DNA of 64,000 bases from Anaeromyxobacter diazotrophicus (GCF_013340205.1 NZ_BJTG01000009.1:186001-250000), one strand, 5' to 3'; shown: positions 1 to 10,436, counted from the stretch's first letter. Notes: generated by a model from the sequence alone, not told the origin. Translations and numbers: made by a program.

Positions 1-764
1 GCCAGCGGGACGTCCCGCACCAGCGTCGCCAGGCGCCGGTAGAGCCCCGCCGCCTCGCGCTCCGCCTCGAGCTGCCGCGCGAGCTGCGCCGCGCCCCGGA
101 CGCCGGCGGGCCAGGCCGCGGGATCGCGCGGGATGTGCTCGAGGTGGAGGTGCTCCGCCAGCAGGGCCGAGGCGGTCCGCTCGCCGAAGCCGGCCAGGCC
201 GGGGATCCCGTCGGCGTCGTCGCCGACCAGCGCCAGCCAGTCGGGGACGCTCTCGGGCCGGATCCCGCGCCGGGCGAGCAGCGCCGCCTCGTCGAGCACG
301 CGCCGGCGGATGCGGTCGACCTGCACCACCCGCTGCCCCGCCAGGCACTGCCCCAGGTCCTTGTCCGGCGTGAGGATCCGCACCTGCGCCGCGGCCTCGC
401 CGAACCGCGCCGCGCCGGTGGCGAGGGCGTCGTCCGCCTCGACCTCGCGCATCGACCACACCACCACCCCGAGCGCCCGGGTGGCCTCCTCCGCGGCGTC
501 GAACTGCGCCCGGAGCTCCGGCGGGACGCCCTCGTCCGACTTGTAGCCGGGCCAGAGCTCGTTCCGGAAGGAGCGGATGGGGTTGTCGAACGCCACCGCC
601 AGGTGCGTGACCGCCTCGCCCTCGTCGTGGAGGAGCGCCAGGAGCGACGCGGCCAGCCCCACGGTGGCCTTCGCGTCCCAGCCGCCCGGCGCGCGGTGTG
701 GGGGCCGCTTGGCGTGGTGGGCCCGGAACAGCTCGAAGGTGCCGTCGACCAGGTGCAGGCGCAT
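1..764 (-). CDS. 5'-3' exonuclease (Pol I N-terminal-type flap nuclease), cut at its 3' end
   Basis: The reverse-strand frame runs from ATG at 764 to the window edge without a stop, giving about 254 residues, so the C-terminus is missing. It begins MRLHLVDGTFELFRAHH, the first-aspartate strand of the 5'-3' exonuclease/flap endonuclease fold. It then shows GYKSDE, the acidic pair EADD, TPDKDLGQCL and GDDADGIPGLAGFGERTA, which are the metal-binding acidic residues followed by the helix-hairpin-helix DNA-binding loop. Free-standing family members have roughly 280-310 residues, so little is lost. They remove RNA primers or flaps and act in the cytoplasm. A GTG at 779 lies in the same frame and overlaps the stop of the upstream gene, so it is an alternative start. 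The family assignment is firm; whether this is a free-standing protein cannot be seen. Confidence 0.85.
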   Translation of the reverse strand, partial: MRLHLVDGTFELFRAHHAKRPPHRAPGGWDAKATVGLAASLLALLHDEGEAVTHLAVAFDNPIRSFRNELWPGYKSDEGVPPELRAQFDAAEEATRALGVVVWSMREVEADDALATGAARFGEAAAQVRILTPDKDLGQCLAGQRVVQVDRIRRRVLDEAALLARRGIRPESVPDWLALVGDDADGIPGLAGFGERTASALLAEHLHLEHIPRDPAAWPAGVRGAAQLARQLEAEREAAGLYRRLATLVRDVPL

Positions 765-775
765 CGGCCCCTGGC

Positions 776-1072
776 TCACGCGCTCGGCCAGGCCTTCAGG
801 GTGAGGAGCACGCGCGGGGCGCCCTCCGCGGTCGCGGGCGGCCACGCCTCGCTCCGCACGAGCTCGTACAGCCCGCGCCCGGCCACGTACAGCACGTCGC
901 CGGCGTCGGAGAGGGCGCCCTCCACCACCTGCACGGTGATCACGTCGCCGCGCGTGGACACCAGCACCACCTCCAGGTCCGGCACCTCGAGCTGCTCGAG
1001 GGCCACGCGGGCGGCGATGTCGGGGCCGACGCCCCGGTCGAACGTCCACACCTTCAGGGCGTCGTTGAGCAC
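776..1072 (-). CDS. Small conserved-looking protein of unknown function (98 aa)
   Basis: The start is GTG at 1072, preceded by a strong purine-rich ribosome site (AAGGGAGGGAGC). The stop lies 11 bases before the exonuclease ATG, or overlaps its alternative GTG, so the two genes are probably co-transcribed. The product is a mixed alpha/beta sequence with an acidic, hydrophobic middle (LEVPDLEVVLVSTRGDVITV). It has no signal peptide, no membrane span, no cysteines and no motif I recognise. Codon use matches the neighbours. No function is proposed. Its tight spacing to the nuclease gene is the only clue. Confidence 0.6.
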   Translation of the reverse strand: MLNDALKVWTFDRGVGPDIAARVALEQLEVPDLEVVLVSTRGDVITVQVVEGALSDAGDVLYVAGRGLYELVRSEAWPPATAEGAPRVLLTLKAWPSA

Positions 1073-1115
1073 GCTCCCTCCCTTAACCCCGGGCGCGCCG
1101 GGCGGCCCGGCTCGT

Positions 1116-3335
1116 TCACGGCGCGGGGGCGTCCAGCGCCCGCCTCACGGCGGCGAGGAGCGCGGCCGGCGTGAACGGCTTCGGCAGGAAGGGGGCGCTG
1201 GCGGGGAGCTCGGCGCCGAGCGCGTCGCCGGTGTAGCCGGACATGAAGGCGAGGCGCACCCCCGGCCGCAGGGCGCCCACGCGGCGCGCGAGCGCGGGCC
1301 CGTTCTCGTCCGGCAGCAGCACGTCGGTCAGGAGTAGGTCGATGGGGCGGGGGTGCTCGGCGGCGATCGCCAGCGCGGCGGCCGCTGCGGACGCGTCGAG
1401 CACGGTGTAGCCGCGCTGCTGCAGCGCGCGGCGGGCGACCGCGCGCAGGGCGTCGTCGTCCTCCACGAGCAGGATGGTCTCGTGGCCGCCGGAGCCGCCC
1501 CCGGCGGCCGGGGTGACCGCCGGCGCCGCGGCGCACGGACCGTCGTGGTGCGGCAGGTAGACGATGAACTCCGACCCCTCGCCCGGCGCGGAGCGGACGC
1601 GGATGGCCCCGCCGCTCTGCGCGACGATGCCGTAGACGGTCGAGAGGCCGAGGCCGGTCCCCTTCCCCGCCGCCTTGGTGGTGAAGAACGGCTCGAAGAT
1701 GCGGGCCTGGAGCTCGGCGTCCATCCCGGCGCCGGAGTCCTTCACCGACAGCACCGAGAGCGGGCCCGCCGGCAGCCCGGGGTCGTGGCCGCTCGCCGGG
1801 ACGGCCCCCTCGCGCTCGCTCACGGTGATGGTGAGCCGGCCGCCGCCGGGCATCGCGTCCCGGGCGTTCACCGCCAGGTTCACGATCACCTGCTCGAGCT
1901 GCCCGGGGTCCGCGGAGGCGCCGCCGCGCGCCTCGAGCACCACCTCGAGCGCCACCGCCTCGCCGAGCAGGCGCCGCAGCATCTTCTCCAGGCCGCGCAC
2001 CACGTCCGCGAGCGCGATGGGCTGGGGCGCGAGCCGCTGGCGGCGGCTGAAGGCGAGGAGCTGCCGGGTGAGGGCGGCCGCGCGTTCGCTGGCCGCCACG
2101 ATCTCCGCCGCGTCCTGGCGCGCGGGGTGTCCGTCCGGCAGCTCGCCCTCGATCATCCGGGCGCACGACAGGATGGCGGTGAGCAGGTTGTTGAAGTCGT
2201 GGGCCACGCCGCCGGCGAGCTGGCCGACCGCCTCCAGCTTCTGCGCGTGGCGGAGCTGCTCCTCCAGCCGGCCCCGCTCGGCCTCCTGCCGCTGGAGCGA
2301 GTCGGCCATCTCGTCGAACGCCCGGATGAGCTCGCCGAGCTCCTCCTGGCCCGGCACGAGCCCGGTGCGCGCCCCGGCGTCGCCCGCCGAGAGGCGCCGC
2401 GCGGCCGCGATGAGCGCCTTGAGCTTGCGCACCAGGAGGAGCTCGCCGGCCCAGCTCGCCGCGAGGAGCGTCAGCGCCGCCACCAGCCCGAACGCGAGCA
2501 GGCTGAGCGCGGTGATCCGGTTCACCGGCGCGAGCACGGCGGCGGTGGGGAGCGCCGCCACGACCTGGATCACGGGCTCGCTGCCGCTCCCGAAGACGGT
2601 CTGGAGCGCGTGGATGCGGGGGACCCCGTCCACCCCGGGGAAGTCGAGCGGCGCGCGCGCGCGGGCGAGGAGCGCCAGGCGAGCCGCGTCGTAGGGCTGC
2701 CCCGCGCGCTCGGGGTGGCCGCGTGCCGTGATGATGACGCCCCGGCGGTCGAGCACCTGGACGTCGGCCCCCTCCGGCAGCGCCAGCGCGTCGAGGCGCC
2801 GCTGCAGGTAGCCGACGTCGAGCGAGGCGAAGGCGACCGCCCGCAGCGCCCCGTCGGCGCCGAACACCGCCTGGCCGAACCCGAGCGAGCCGGCGCCGAC
2901 GATCCGCGAGACGACGTACTCCCCGACGCCGAAGTCGCGGGTGGCCAGCGCCTCGCGGAAGAAGCGGCGGTCCCCCAGGTTGACCGGCCCCCGCTGCGGC
3001 GCGGCGCTGCAGAAGACGTCCCCGTCGAGGTCGATGGCGCCGATGTTGAGGTGGATGGGGTCGCGGGCGAGCAGCGGCGCGAGCTGCGCGCTGCAGCTCG
3101 GATCCCGGGAGACCACCCGGTCCATCCGGGAGACCGCCAGCAGCAGCCCCCGCGCGCCGTCCGCGGGCCGCTGGTGGATCTCCGAGACCAGCCGGGCGAG
3201 CTGGTCCGCCTCGGCGCGGGCGTCGCTGACGAGGAGCCGCCGGTGCGCGAGGGAGGCGAAGGCGAGCACGCCCAGCGCCGGCAGGAGCGCGACCACCACC
3301 AGCGCGAGCAGCCTGAGGCGGAGACTGGAGAGCAC
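1116..3335 (-). CDS. Membrane-bound hybrid sensor histidine kinase with C-terminal receiver domain
   Basis: I place the start at GTG 3335, giving 739 residues, because AGGGGGAA sits about 6 bases upstream and the first membrane helix follows at once. A TTG at 3407 would add 24 residues. Order of parts: membrane helix (about 6-28); periplasmic Cache-like sensor (about 30-270); second helix (about 274-295); HAMP (about 300-353); HisKA with the phospho-accepting His in HDFNNLL (about residue 379); HATPase with NLAVNARDAM, DSGAGMD and GKGTGLGLSTVYGIV; then a receiver domain with VEDDD, LLLTDVLLPDE and FLPKPF. This is the PAS-less NtrB-like hybrid type, which senses a small extracytoplasmic ligand and passes phosphate inward. 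No response-regulator gene lies beside it. It diverges from the ABC transporter operon at 3621, so a role in controlling uptake is possible but unproven. Confidence 0.9.
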   Translation of the reverse strand: MLSSLRLRLLALVVVALLPALGVLAFASLAHRRLLVSDARAEADQLARLVSEIHQRPADGARGLLLAVSRMDRVVSRDPSCSAQLAPLLARDPIHLNIGAIDLDGDVFCSAAPQRGPVNLGDRRFFREALATRDFGVGEYVVSRIVGAGSLGFGQAVFGADGALRAVAFASLDVGYLQRRLDALALPEGADVQVLDRRGVIITARGHPERAGQPYDAARLALLARARAPLDFPGVDGVPRIHALQTVFGSGSEPVIQVVAALPTAAVLAPVNRITALSLLAFGLVAALTLLAASWAGELLLVRKLKALIAAARRLSAGDAGARTGLVPGQEELGELIRAFDEMADSLQRQEAERGRLEEQLRHAQKLEAVGQLAGGVAHDFNNLLTAILSCARMIEGELPDGHPARQDAAEIVAASERAAALTRQLLAFSRRQRLAPQPIALADVVRGLEKMLRRLLGEAVALEVVLEARGGASADPGQLEQVIVNLAVNARDAMPGGGRLTITVSEREGAVPASGHDPGLPAGPLSVLSVKDSGAGMDAELQARIFEPFFTTKAAGKGTGLGLSTVYGIVAQSGGAIRVRSAPGEGSEFIVYLPHHDGPCAAAPAVTPAAGGGSGGHETILLVEDDDALRAVARRALQQRGYTVLDASAAAAALAIAAEHPRPIDLLLTDVLLPDENGPALARRVGALRPGVRLAFMSGYTGDALGAELPASAPFLPKPFTPAALLAAVRRALDAPAP

Positions 3336-3620
3336 GCGGGGCTTCCCCCTGGAGACGACGCCCGTGTCCCCGAGGCGGGGAACGCTACCCTTACCGCAGG
3401 CGCCCAACCCCGGGTATCCCGTATTTCGGCGCGCACCCAGGGCCCGCCCGCCGCCCGGGTCCGCGCCGCCTCCGGCGGCGGAGCGCGCCCGCGAGCGTCC
3501 CCTCCGACGCCGATTGCGCCCCCCGGGGGTGTCGAGCTAGCTTTGCGCCTTTCCGCCCATCTCCGCCGCCCTGGCACGGCGCCCCGTGCAGCCCTGCCTC
3601 CGGCCCCAGCGGACTCGAAC
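3336..3620. other. Intergenic region between divergent kinase and ABC transporter genes
   Basis: This stretch of 285 bases between two outward-facing genes must hold both promoters. A slightly less G+C-rich patch around 3413-3426 (tatcccgtatttcgg) is the best place for a leftward or rightward promoter, but no clear -35/-10 pair or operator can be defended. No convincing small reading frame or RNA gene is visible. Confidence 0.4.
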
Positions 3621-5162
3621 GTGATCACCCCCCGCCTCCAGCTCGAACACATCACGAAGCGGTACGGCGCGGTGGTCGCGAACGCCGACGTGGCGCTCAC
3701 CGTGCAGCCCGGCGAGATCCACTCGGTCCTGGGCGAGAACGGCGCCGGCAAGTCCACGCTGATGAAGATCATCTACGGCGTGGCCCGGCCGGACAGCGGC
3801 GAGATCCGCTGGAACGGCGCGCCGGTCCACATCCGCACTCCGCACCAGGCGCGCGAGCTCGGCATCGCGATGGTGTTCCAGCACTTCTCGCTCTTCGAGA
3901 CGCTCACGGTGGCGGAGAACGTGTGGCTGGGCCTCTCCCGCAAGGTGAAGCTGCGGGAGGTCACGGCGGGCATCCGCGCCAAGGCCGCCGAGTACGGGCT
4001 GGAGCTGGACCCGCTCCGCCCGGTGCACACCCTCTCCGTCGGCGAGCGCCAGCGGGTCGAGATCGTCCGCGCCCTCCTCGCGAACCCGCAGCTCCTCATC
4101 CTGGACGAGCCGACCTCGGTCCTCACGCCGAACGCGGTGGAGGCGCTCTTCGTCACGCTGCGGCAGCTCGCCTCGACCGGCTGCTCCATCCTCTACATCA
4201 GCCACAAGCTCGACGAGATCCGCGCCCTCTGCCACCGCTGCACGGTGCTGCGCGGGGGCCGCGTCTCGGGCACCTGCGACCCGACCCAGGAGACGACCGC
4301 CAGCCTGTCGCGGCTCATGATCGGCGCCGATCCCCCGCGGCTGCTGCGCCGGGCGCCGAAGCTGGGCCAGCTCGCGCTCCACGTGCGCGAGCTGAGCCTC
4401 CCGCCGCACGACCGGTTCGGCGTGCCGCTCGAGCGCGTCTCGCTCGACGTGCGCGAGGGCGAGGTGGTGGGGATCGCCGGGGTCTCCGGCAACGGGCAGC
4501 AGGAGCTCCTGGCGGCCCTCTCCGGCGAGGATCCCCGCGCCGAGGTGGACGCGGTGCAGCTCTTCGGCCGCGGCATCGGGCGCCTGCGCGCCGGGCAGCG
4601 GCGGCGGCTCGGGCTGCACTTCGTCCCGGAGGAGCGGCTCGGGCGCGGGGCGGTCCCGCTGCTCTCGCTCGCCCACAACCTGCTCCTCACCCGCCGCGAG
4701 TCGCTCCGCGCGCTCGGCTGGATCGACCGGGGGGCGCTGCGCGAGCAGGCGGTGGGCATCATGGACCGGTTCGGGGTGAAGGCCTCCGGGCCGGCGGCGA
4801 CCGCCAAGAGCCTCTCGGGCGGGAACCTCCAGAAGTACATCGTGGGCCGCGAGATCGACGCCGTCCCCAAGGTGCTCATCGTCTCCCAGCCGACCTGGGG
4901 AGTGGACGTGGGCGCCGCGGCGCAGATCCGGACCGAGCTCGTGGCGCTGCGCGACGACGGGTGCGCGGTGCTCGTCATCTCGGAGGAGCTCGAGGAGCTG
5001 TTCGCGGTGACCGACCGGCTGTACGTCATGGCGAAGGGGCGCCTCTCCCCCTCCGTCCCCACCTCCGAGGCGACGGTGGAGCAGATCGGGACCTGGATGA
5101 GCGGCCTCTGGTCGCCGCCCGCGGACGGGACGGCGTCGTCCACCACCGGGGAGTCGCGATGA
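3621..5162 (+). CDS. ABC transporter ATP-binding protein, duplicated type (BMP/nucleoside family), system 1
   Basis: The start is GTG 3621 (VITPRLQLEHITKRYGA), giving 513 residues; the same frame stays open far upstream, but that part has no homology-like content. Two ABC domains lie in tandem. The first has Walker A GENGAGKST, signature LSVGERQRVE and Walker B LLILDEPTSVLTP. The second keeps GVSGNGQQE and signature SLSGGNLQKYIVGREI, but its Walker B is degenerate (VLIVSQPTWGVDVGA). This is the layout of RbsA and of the YufO/NupA ATPases that serve BMP-dependent nucleoside uptake. Its stop overlaps the next gene by 4 bases (ATGA). It energises import through the two permeases that follow. A purine-type substrate is inferred from the gene neighbourhood. 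Confidence 0.92.
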   Translation: MITPRLQLEHITKRYGAVVANADVALTVQPGEIHSVLGENGAGKSTLMKIIYGVARPDSGEIRWNGAPVHIRTPHQARELGIAMVFQHFSLFETLTVAENVWLGLSRKVKLREVTAGIRAKAAEYGLELDPLRPVHTLSVGERQRVEIVRALLANPQLLILDEPTSVLTPNAVEALFVTLRQLASTGCSILYISHKLDEIRALCHRCTVLRGGRVSGTCDPTQETTASLSRLMIGADPPRLLRRAPKLGQLALHVRELSLPPHDRFGVPLERVSLDVREGEVVGIAGVSGNGQQELLAALSGEDPRAEVDAVQLFGRGIGRLRAGQRRRLGLHFVPEERLGRGAVPLLSLAHNLLLTRRESLRALGWIDRGALREQAVGIMDRFGVKASGPAATAKSLSGGNLQKYIVGREIDAVPKVLIVSQPTWGVDVGAAAQIRTELVALRDDGCAVLVISEELEELFAVTDRLYVMAKGRLSPSVPTSEATVEQIGTWMSGLWSPPADGTASSTTGESR

Positions 5163-6235
5163 CGCTGAGGCTCGAGCCCCGGACCGTCCCCTCGCCGTGG
5201 ATGGGCATCCTCTCGCCGGTGATCGCCCTGGTGGTCACCGTCCTGGCGGGCGGCACCCTCTTCTTCGCGCTCGGGAAGGACCCCGGCAGCGTGCTCTCGG
5301 TGTTCCTGCTCGAGCCCTTCCACGGCGTGCGCGCCCTGACCGAGCTCGGGCTCAAGGCCACCCCGCTCATCCTGTGCTCGGTGGGCCTGGCGCTGTGCTT
5401 CCGCTCCAACATCTGGAACATCGGCGCGGAGGGCCAGTTCCTCGTCGGCGCCATCACCGGCGGCGGCCTGGCCCTGTGGGTGACCGCCGCGCGGGTGCCG
5501 CTGTCCCCGTGGGCGTTCTTCCCGCTCGTCGTCCTGGCGGGCGCGGCGGGCGGCGCGGCCTGGGCGGCGATCGTCGCCTTCCTGCGCGACCGGTTCCACG
5601 CGAACGAGATCCTCGTCAGCCTGATGCTCGTCTACATCGCGAACCTGCTCCTCAACTGGCTCGTCTTCGGGCCGTGGAAGGACCCGAAGGGCTTCAACTT
5701 CCCGCAGACGATGAGCTTCTCCGCCGCGACCGCGCTGCCGCGCGTCTTCCCCGGCCTGCGGCTGCACTGGGGCGTCGCGGTGGCGCTCCTGGCGGCGTTC
5801 GCCATGTGGCTGTTCGTCTTCCGCACCTACCGCGGGATGCAGCTCCAGGTGGGCGGCCCCGCCCCGGCGGCGGCGCGCTACGCGGGGTTCTCGTCCCGCG
5901 CGGCGCTGTGGACGGCGCTCCTCATCTCGGGCGCGCTGGCCGGCATCGCCGGCGCTTTCGAGGTGGCGGGCCCCATGGGCCAGCTCACCCCGTACGTCTC
6001 GAACGGCTACGGGTTCACCGCCATCATCGTCGCCTTCGTGGGGCGGCTCCACCCGCTCGGCTGCGTGCTCGGCAGCGTGCTGCTCTCCATGATCCTCATC
6101 GGCGGCGAGCTGGCCCAGTCGCGCGTCGGCCTGCCCTCCGCCGTGAGCGGCGTGTTCCAGGGCGTGCTCCTCCTCGCCCTCCTCGGCTGCGACACGCTCA
6201 CCCTCTACCGCCCGCGCTGGAGCTCCTCGCGATGA
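5159..6235 (+). CDS. ABC transporter permease, YufP-like, system 1
   Basis: The product is 358 residues of mostly hydrophobic helices, with the family hallmark FRSNIWNIGAEGQFLVGAI near residue 80-98 and a second conserved loop around YAGFSSRAAL. It belongs to the BPD_transp_2 permeases (RbsC/LivH/YufP group) and forms half of the membrane channel. It overlaps the ATPase stop and the next permease start by 4 bases each, so translation is coupled. The insertion between helices (about 180-210, FGPWKDPKGFNFPQ) is typical of YufP-type permeases of BMP systems. Substrate specificity cannot be read from the sequence. Confidence 0.9.
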   Translation: MTLRLEPRTVPSPWMGILSPVIALVVTVLAGGTLFFALGKDPGSVLSVFLLEPFHGVRALTELGLKATPLILCSVGLALCFRSNIWNIGAEGQFLVGAITGGGLALWVTAARVPLSPWAFFPLVVLAGAAGGAAWAAIVAFLRDRFHANEILVSLMLVYIANLLLNWLVFGPWKDPKGFNFPQTMSFSAATALPRVFPGLRLHWGVAVALLAAFAMWLFVFRTYRGMQLQVGGPAPAAARYAGFSSRAALWTALLISGALAGIAGAFEVAGPMGQLTPYVSNGYGFTAIIVAFVGRLHPLGCVLGSVLLSMILIGGELAQSRVGLPSAVSGVFQGVLLLALLGCDTLTLYRPRWSSSR

Positions 6236-7152
6236 ACGAGCTCGCCCTCCTCGTCGGCGCCACGCTGAGCGCCGGGACGCCCCTCGCCATCGCCGGGATG
6301 GGCCTGCTCGTGAACGAGCGCGTCGGCGTCCTCAACCTCGGCGCCGAGGGCACGATGCTGGTCGCCGCGGTGTCGGGGTTCGCGGTCGCCTTCCACACCG
6401 GCAACACGGCGCTCGCGCTCGCCGCCGGGGCGCTCGCCGGCGCGGCGCTGGCCGCCCTGTTCGGCTGGCTCGTCATCTGGCTCAACACGAACCAGTACGC
6501 CACCGGCCTCGCGGTGAGCCTGTTCGGCGCGGGCTTCTCCGCCTTCGTCGGGATCGACTACGTCGGCCGCCAGCTCGTGCAGCACGGGGCGCCCTCGATC
6601 CCGGTGCTGCGCGACCTCCCCTTCCTCGGGCCGGCGCTCTTCCAGCAGCACCCGGTGGTCTACCTGACCATGCTGCTCGCGCCGCTCACGGCCCTCTTCC
6701 TCTACCGGACGCGCGCCGGGCTCGTCCTGCGGTCCATCGGCGAAGCCCCCGACGCCGCGCACGCGCTCGGCTACCCGGTGCGGCGGATCCGGCTGGCGGC
6801 CGTCATGGTGGGGGGCGCGCTGTGCGGCGTCTCCGGCGCCTACCTCTCCGTCGTCTACACGCCGCTGTGGGTCGAGGGGATGGTGGCGGGGCGCGGCTGG
6901 ATCGCGCTCGCCCTGACGGTGTTCGCCACCTGGCGCCCGGCGCGCATCCTCCTCGGCGCCTATCTCTTCGGCGGGGCGACCATGCTCCAGTTCCACCTCC
7001 AGGCACAGGGCGTGCAGGTGGCCAGTCAGTTCATGACGATGCTGCCGTACGCGGCTACCATCGTCGTCCTCGTGCTGATTTCCCGCAACGCGGCCTGGAT
7101 CCGGCTCAACATGCCGGCCTCGCTCGGCAAGCCGTTCTTCCCCGGCTCATAG
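6232..7152 (+). CDS. ABC transporter permease, YufQ-like, system 1
   Basis: The product is 306 residues and the second membrane partner of the importer. Conserved features are NERVGVLNLGAEGTMLVAAV near residue 27-46 and GEAPDAAHALGYPVRRIR near residue 165, the coupling-helix region that docks on the ATPase. Helices are spread over the whole length and there is no separate signal peptide. It starts on ATG overlapping the previous stop. A short gap of 53 bases with an AAGGAG ribosome site then leads to the binding-protein gene. Confidence 0.9.
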   Translation: MNELALLVGATLSAGTPLAIAGMGLLVNERVGVLNLGAEGTMLVAAVSGFAVAFHTGNTALALAAGALAGAALAALFGWLVIWLNTNQYATGLAVSLFGAGFSAFVGIDYVGRQLVQHGAPSIPVLRDLPFLGPALFQQHPVVYLTMLLAPLTALFLYRTRAGLVLRSIGEAPDAAHALGYPVRRIRLAAVMVGGALCGVSGAYLSVVYTPLWVEGMVAGRGWIALALTVFATWRPARILLGAYLFGGATMLQFHLQAQGVQVASQFMTMLPYAATIVVLVLISRNAAWIRLNMPASLGKPFFPGS

Positions 7153-7205
7153 CAGCGCGCCAACCCGGCCAGCGCACCTGGCCTCAACCAAGGAGCACCG
7201 CACCC

Positions 7206-8345
<1,140 letters not shown>

Positions 8346-8363
8346 CCTGACCTGCCGCACCGG

Positions 8364-8401
8364 GGGCCGGGAGCGGGCCGCGCAGGCGGCCCCCCCGGCC
8401 C
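8364..8401. terminator. Nested G+C hairpin between convergent genes
   Basis: An outer stem GGGCCGGG (8364-8371) pairs with CCCGGCCC (8394-8401). A separate inner stem GGGCCGC (8375-8381) pairs with GCGGCCC (8386-8392) around a GCAG loop. The element lies between the end of the BMP gene and the end of the leftward deaminase gene, so it can serve both directions. There is no T-run. Confidence 0.6.
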
Positions 8402-8406
8402 TTGGC

Positions 8407-9798
8407 CTATCCGCCGGCGACGAGCGCCAGCGCCAGCTCGCCGTGGCGCCGCACCACCGGGTCGAGGTCGAACGAGGTGAGCCGCCCCTGGCGCACCCGC
8501 ACCTGGCCGTCGACGACGGTGTAGGCCGCGCCGGGCGAGGCGCACAGGAGCAGCGCGCCCACCGGGTCGTGCACGGCGGCGCCCGAGAAGGCGACGCCGC
8601 CGAGGTCGAAGAGCGCCAGGTCTGCGCACATCCCGGGCGCGAGGTGCCCGATGTCCGGGCGGCCGAGCACCTGCGCGCCGCCGCGGGTGGCGAGCGCCAG
8701 CGCGTCGCGGACGGTCATGGCGGCCGGGCCGCGGTCGCAGCCGAACGGCTCGAGCGCGAGGCCCACCCGCTGCAGGAGCAGCGCCTGCCGCGCCTCCGCC
8801 ACCATCTGCGCCCCGTCGTTGCTGGCGCTCCCGTCGACGCCCAGGCCCACCCGCACCCCCGCCCGGCGCATGGCGAGCACCGGCGCGATCCCGCTCGCGA
8901 GCCGCATGTTGCTCGACGGACAGTGCGCGACCCCGGTGCCGGTGGCCGCGAAGCGCGCCAGGCCGGCCGCGTCGAGCTTCACGCAGTGGGCGTGCCAGAC
9001 GTCCTCGCCCAGCCACCCCAGCTCCTCGGCGTACTCGGCCGGCGTGCAGCCGAACTTCTCGCGGGTGTAGGCGACGTCGTGGTCGTTCTCGGCGAGGTGC
9101 GTGTGCAGCCGCACGCCGTGCTTGCGCGCCAGCGCCGCCGAGTCGCGCATGAGCTCCCGGCTCACCGAGAAGGGCGAGCAGGGCGCGACCGCGATCTGGA
9201 GCATCGCCCCGCGGGCGCGGTCGTGGTACCGCCCGATGAGCCGCTCCGTCTCCCGCAGGACGTCGTCCGGGCGCTCCACCACCTCGTCGGGCGGGAGCCC
9301 GCCCTGACTCCGCCCCACCGTCATCGAGCCGCGGGTGGCGGTGAAGCGCATGCCGGCGGCCCGGGCGCCCTCGATGCTGTCGTCCAGCCGGACGCCGTTC
9401 GGGTAGATGTAGAGGTGGTCGCTGGTGGTGGTGCAGCCGGACAGCAGCAGCTCGGCCATCGCCACCTGGGTGGCGACGCGGATCATCTCCGGCGTGAGCC
9501 GCGCCCAGATCGGATAGAGGCCCGAGAGCCAGGAGAACAGCTCGGCGTCCTGCACCGCCCGCACCGCGCGCGTGAGCGACTGGCACATGTGGTGGTGCGT
9601 GTTGACGAGGCCCGGCAGGACCAGGTGGCCGCGCGCGTCGATGACCTCGTCGGCGGTGCGCGGCAGGCTGGCGGCCGGCCCGACCGCCTCGATCACGCCG
9701 TCGCGGGCGAGGAGCGAGGCGTCCGTGAGCTCGCGGCGCGCGTCGTCGAAGGTGGCGATGACGGCGGCGTCGCGGATGAGGAGGGTCTTCGAGGTCAC
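8407..9798 (-). CDS. Amidohydrolase-family deaminase, 8-oxoguanine deaminase type
   Basis: From GTG 9798 the product has 463 residues; an in-frame ATG at 9852 would add 18 untypical residues and has its best ribosome site too far away. Metal ligands are seen in NTHHHMCQSLTR, HTHLAENDHD, HAHCVKLD and the catalytic aspartate of VDGSASNDG. This is the COG0402 aminohydrolase subgroup that includes 8-oxoguanine deaminase and the triazine hydrolases. The NTHHH...LTR version fits 8-oxoguanine deaminase best, which would turn 8-oxoguanine into urate and feed the purine route encoded alongside. Isoguanine or another purine is an alternative substrate. It diverges from the deaminase-gpt-mocA-xdhC operon. 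Confidence 0.8.
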   Translation of the reverse strand: MTSKTLLIRDAAVIATFDDARRELTDASLLARDGVIEAVGPAASLPRTADEVIDARGHLVLPGLVNTHHHMCQSLTRAVRAVQDAELFSWLSGLYPIWARLTPEMIRVATQVAMAELLLSGCTTTSDHLYIYPNGVRLDDSIEGARAAGMRFTATRGSMTVGRSQGGLPPDEVVERPDDVLRETERLIGRYHDRARGAMLQIAVAPCSPFSVSRELMRDSAALARKHGVRLHTHLAENDHDVAYTREKFGCTPAEYAEELGWLGEDVWHAHCVKLDAAGLARFAATGTGVAHCPSSNMRLASGIAPVLAMRRAGVRVGLGVDGSASNDGAQMVAEARQALLLQRVGLALEPFGCDRGPAAMTVRDALALATRGGAQVLGRPDIGHLAPGMCADLALFDLGGVAFSGAAVHDPVGALLLCASPGAAYTVVDGQVRVRQGRLTSFDLDPVVRRHGELALALVAGG

Positions 9799-9896
9799 GG
9801 GAGCGTGCGGTCCGGGGGGAGGCGTGTGGTAGCTTCCCGCGGATATTAGCATCCAGGCGCAACCGCCTCCGCGCGACCGGAGCTCGACCCCACCCG

Positions 9897-10400
9897 ATGA
9901 GCACGCCCACCAGCCCCTCCTCCGCCGCCGACGCCGCCTTCCTGCGCCGCGCCTTCGAGGTGGCGCGCCGCGCGCGCGAGCACGGCAACCACCCCTTCGG
10001 CGCCCTCCTGGTCGGCCCGGGCGGCGAGGTGCTCCTGGAGAGCGAGAACGGCTACCTGCCCGATCGCGACATGACCGCCCACGCCGAGCGGCTCCTCGCC
10101 ACCCGCGCCTCGCGCGCCTGGCGGCCCGACGTCCTGGCCCGCTGCACCCTCTACAGCTCGGCCGAGCCGTGCGCGATGTGCGCCGCCGCCGCGTACTGGG
10201 CCGGAGTCGGGCGGGTCGTCTACGCGCTCTCCGAGCGCCGCCTCAAGGAGGTGACCGGCGCCCACCCCGAGAACCCGACCCTCGACCTGCCTTGCCGCGC
10301 GGTGTTCGCGGCGGGCCAGCGGCCGGTCGAGGTGGTGGGGCCGCTGCTCGAGGACGAGGGCGCGGCGCTCCACGCCGGCGCGTGGGCGCGCACGCCCTGA
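9897..10400 (+). CDS. Nucleoside/guanine deaminase of the cytidine-deaminase fold
   Basis: The product has 167 residues. The zinc site is intact: HAE in MTAHAERL (about residue 60-67) and PCAMC in SAEPCAMCAAAAYW (about 88-101). This is the CDA-fold family that includes bacterial guanine deaminase GuaD and the tRNA deaminase TadA; the length and the C-terminal half fit a free-purine deaminase better than TadA. The likely reaction is guanine to xanthine, supplying the next gene, a xanthine phosphoribosyltransferase, and the xanthine dehydrogenases of the island. It starts 98 bases from the divergent deaminase, so both promoters are in that gap. An AT-rich ggatattagc at 9841-9850 may be part of one. 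Confidence 0.82.
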   Translation: MSTPTSPSSAADAAFLRRAFEVARRAREHGNHPFGALLVGPGGEVLLESENGYLPDRDMTAHAERLLATRASRAWRPDVLARCTLYSSAEPCAMCAAAAYWAGVGRVVYALSERRLKEVTGAHPENPTLDLPCRAVFAAGQRPVEVVGPLLEDEGAALHAGAWARTP

Positions 10401-10436
10401 CCGCCCCTCTCCCCACTCCCGCCCGAGGATCTCCGC

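Noticed and set aside
1353-3620. Extended N-terminus of the ABC ATPase frame
   Set aside because: The stretch is antisense to the histidine kinase and low-complexity; ABC homology begins right after GTG 3621.
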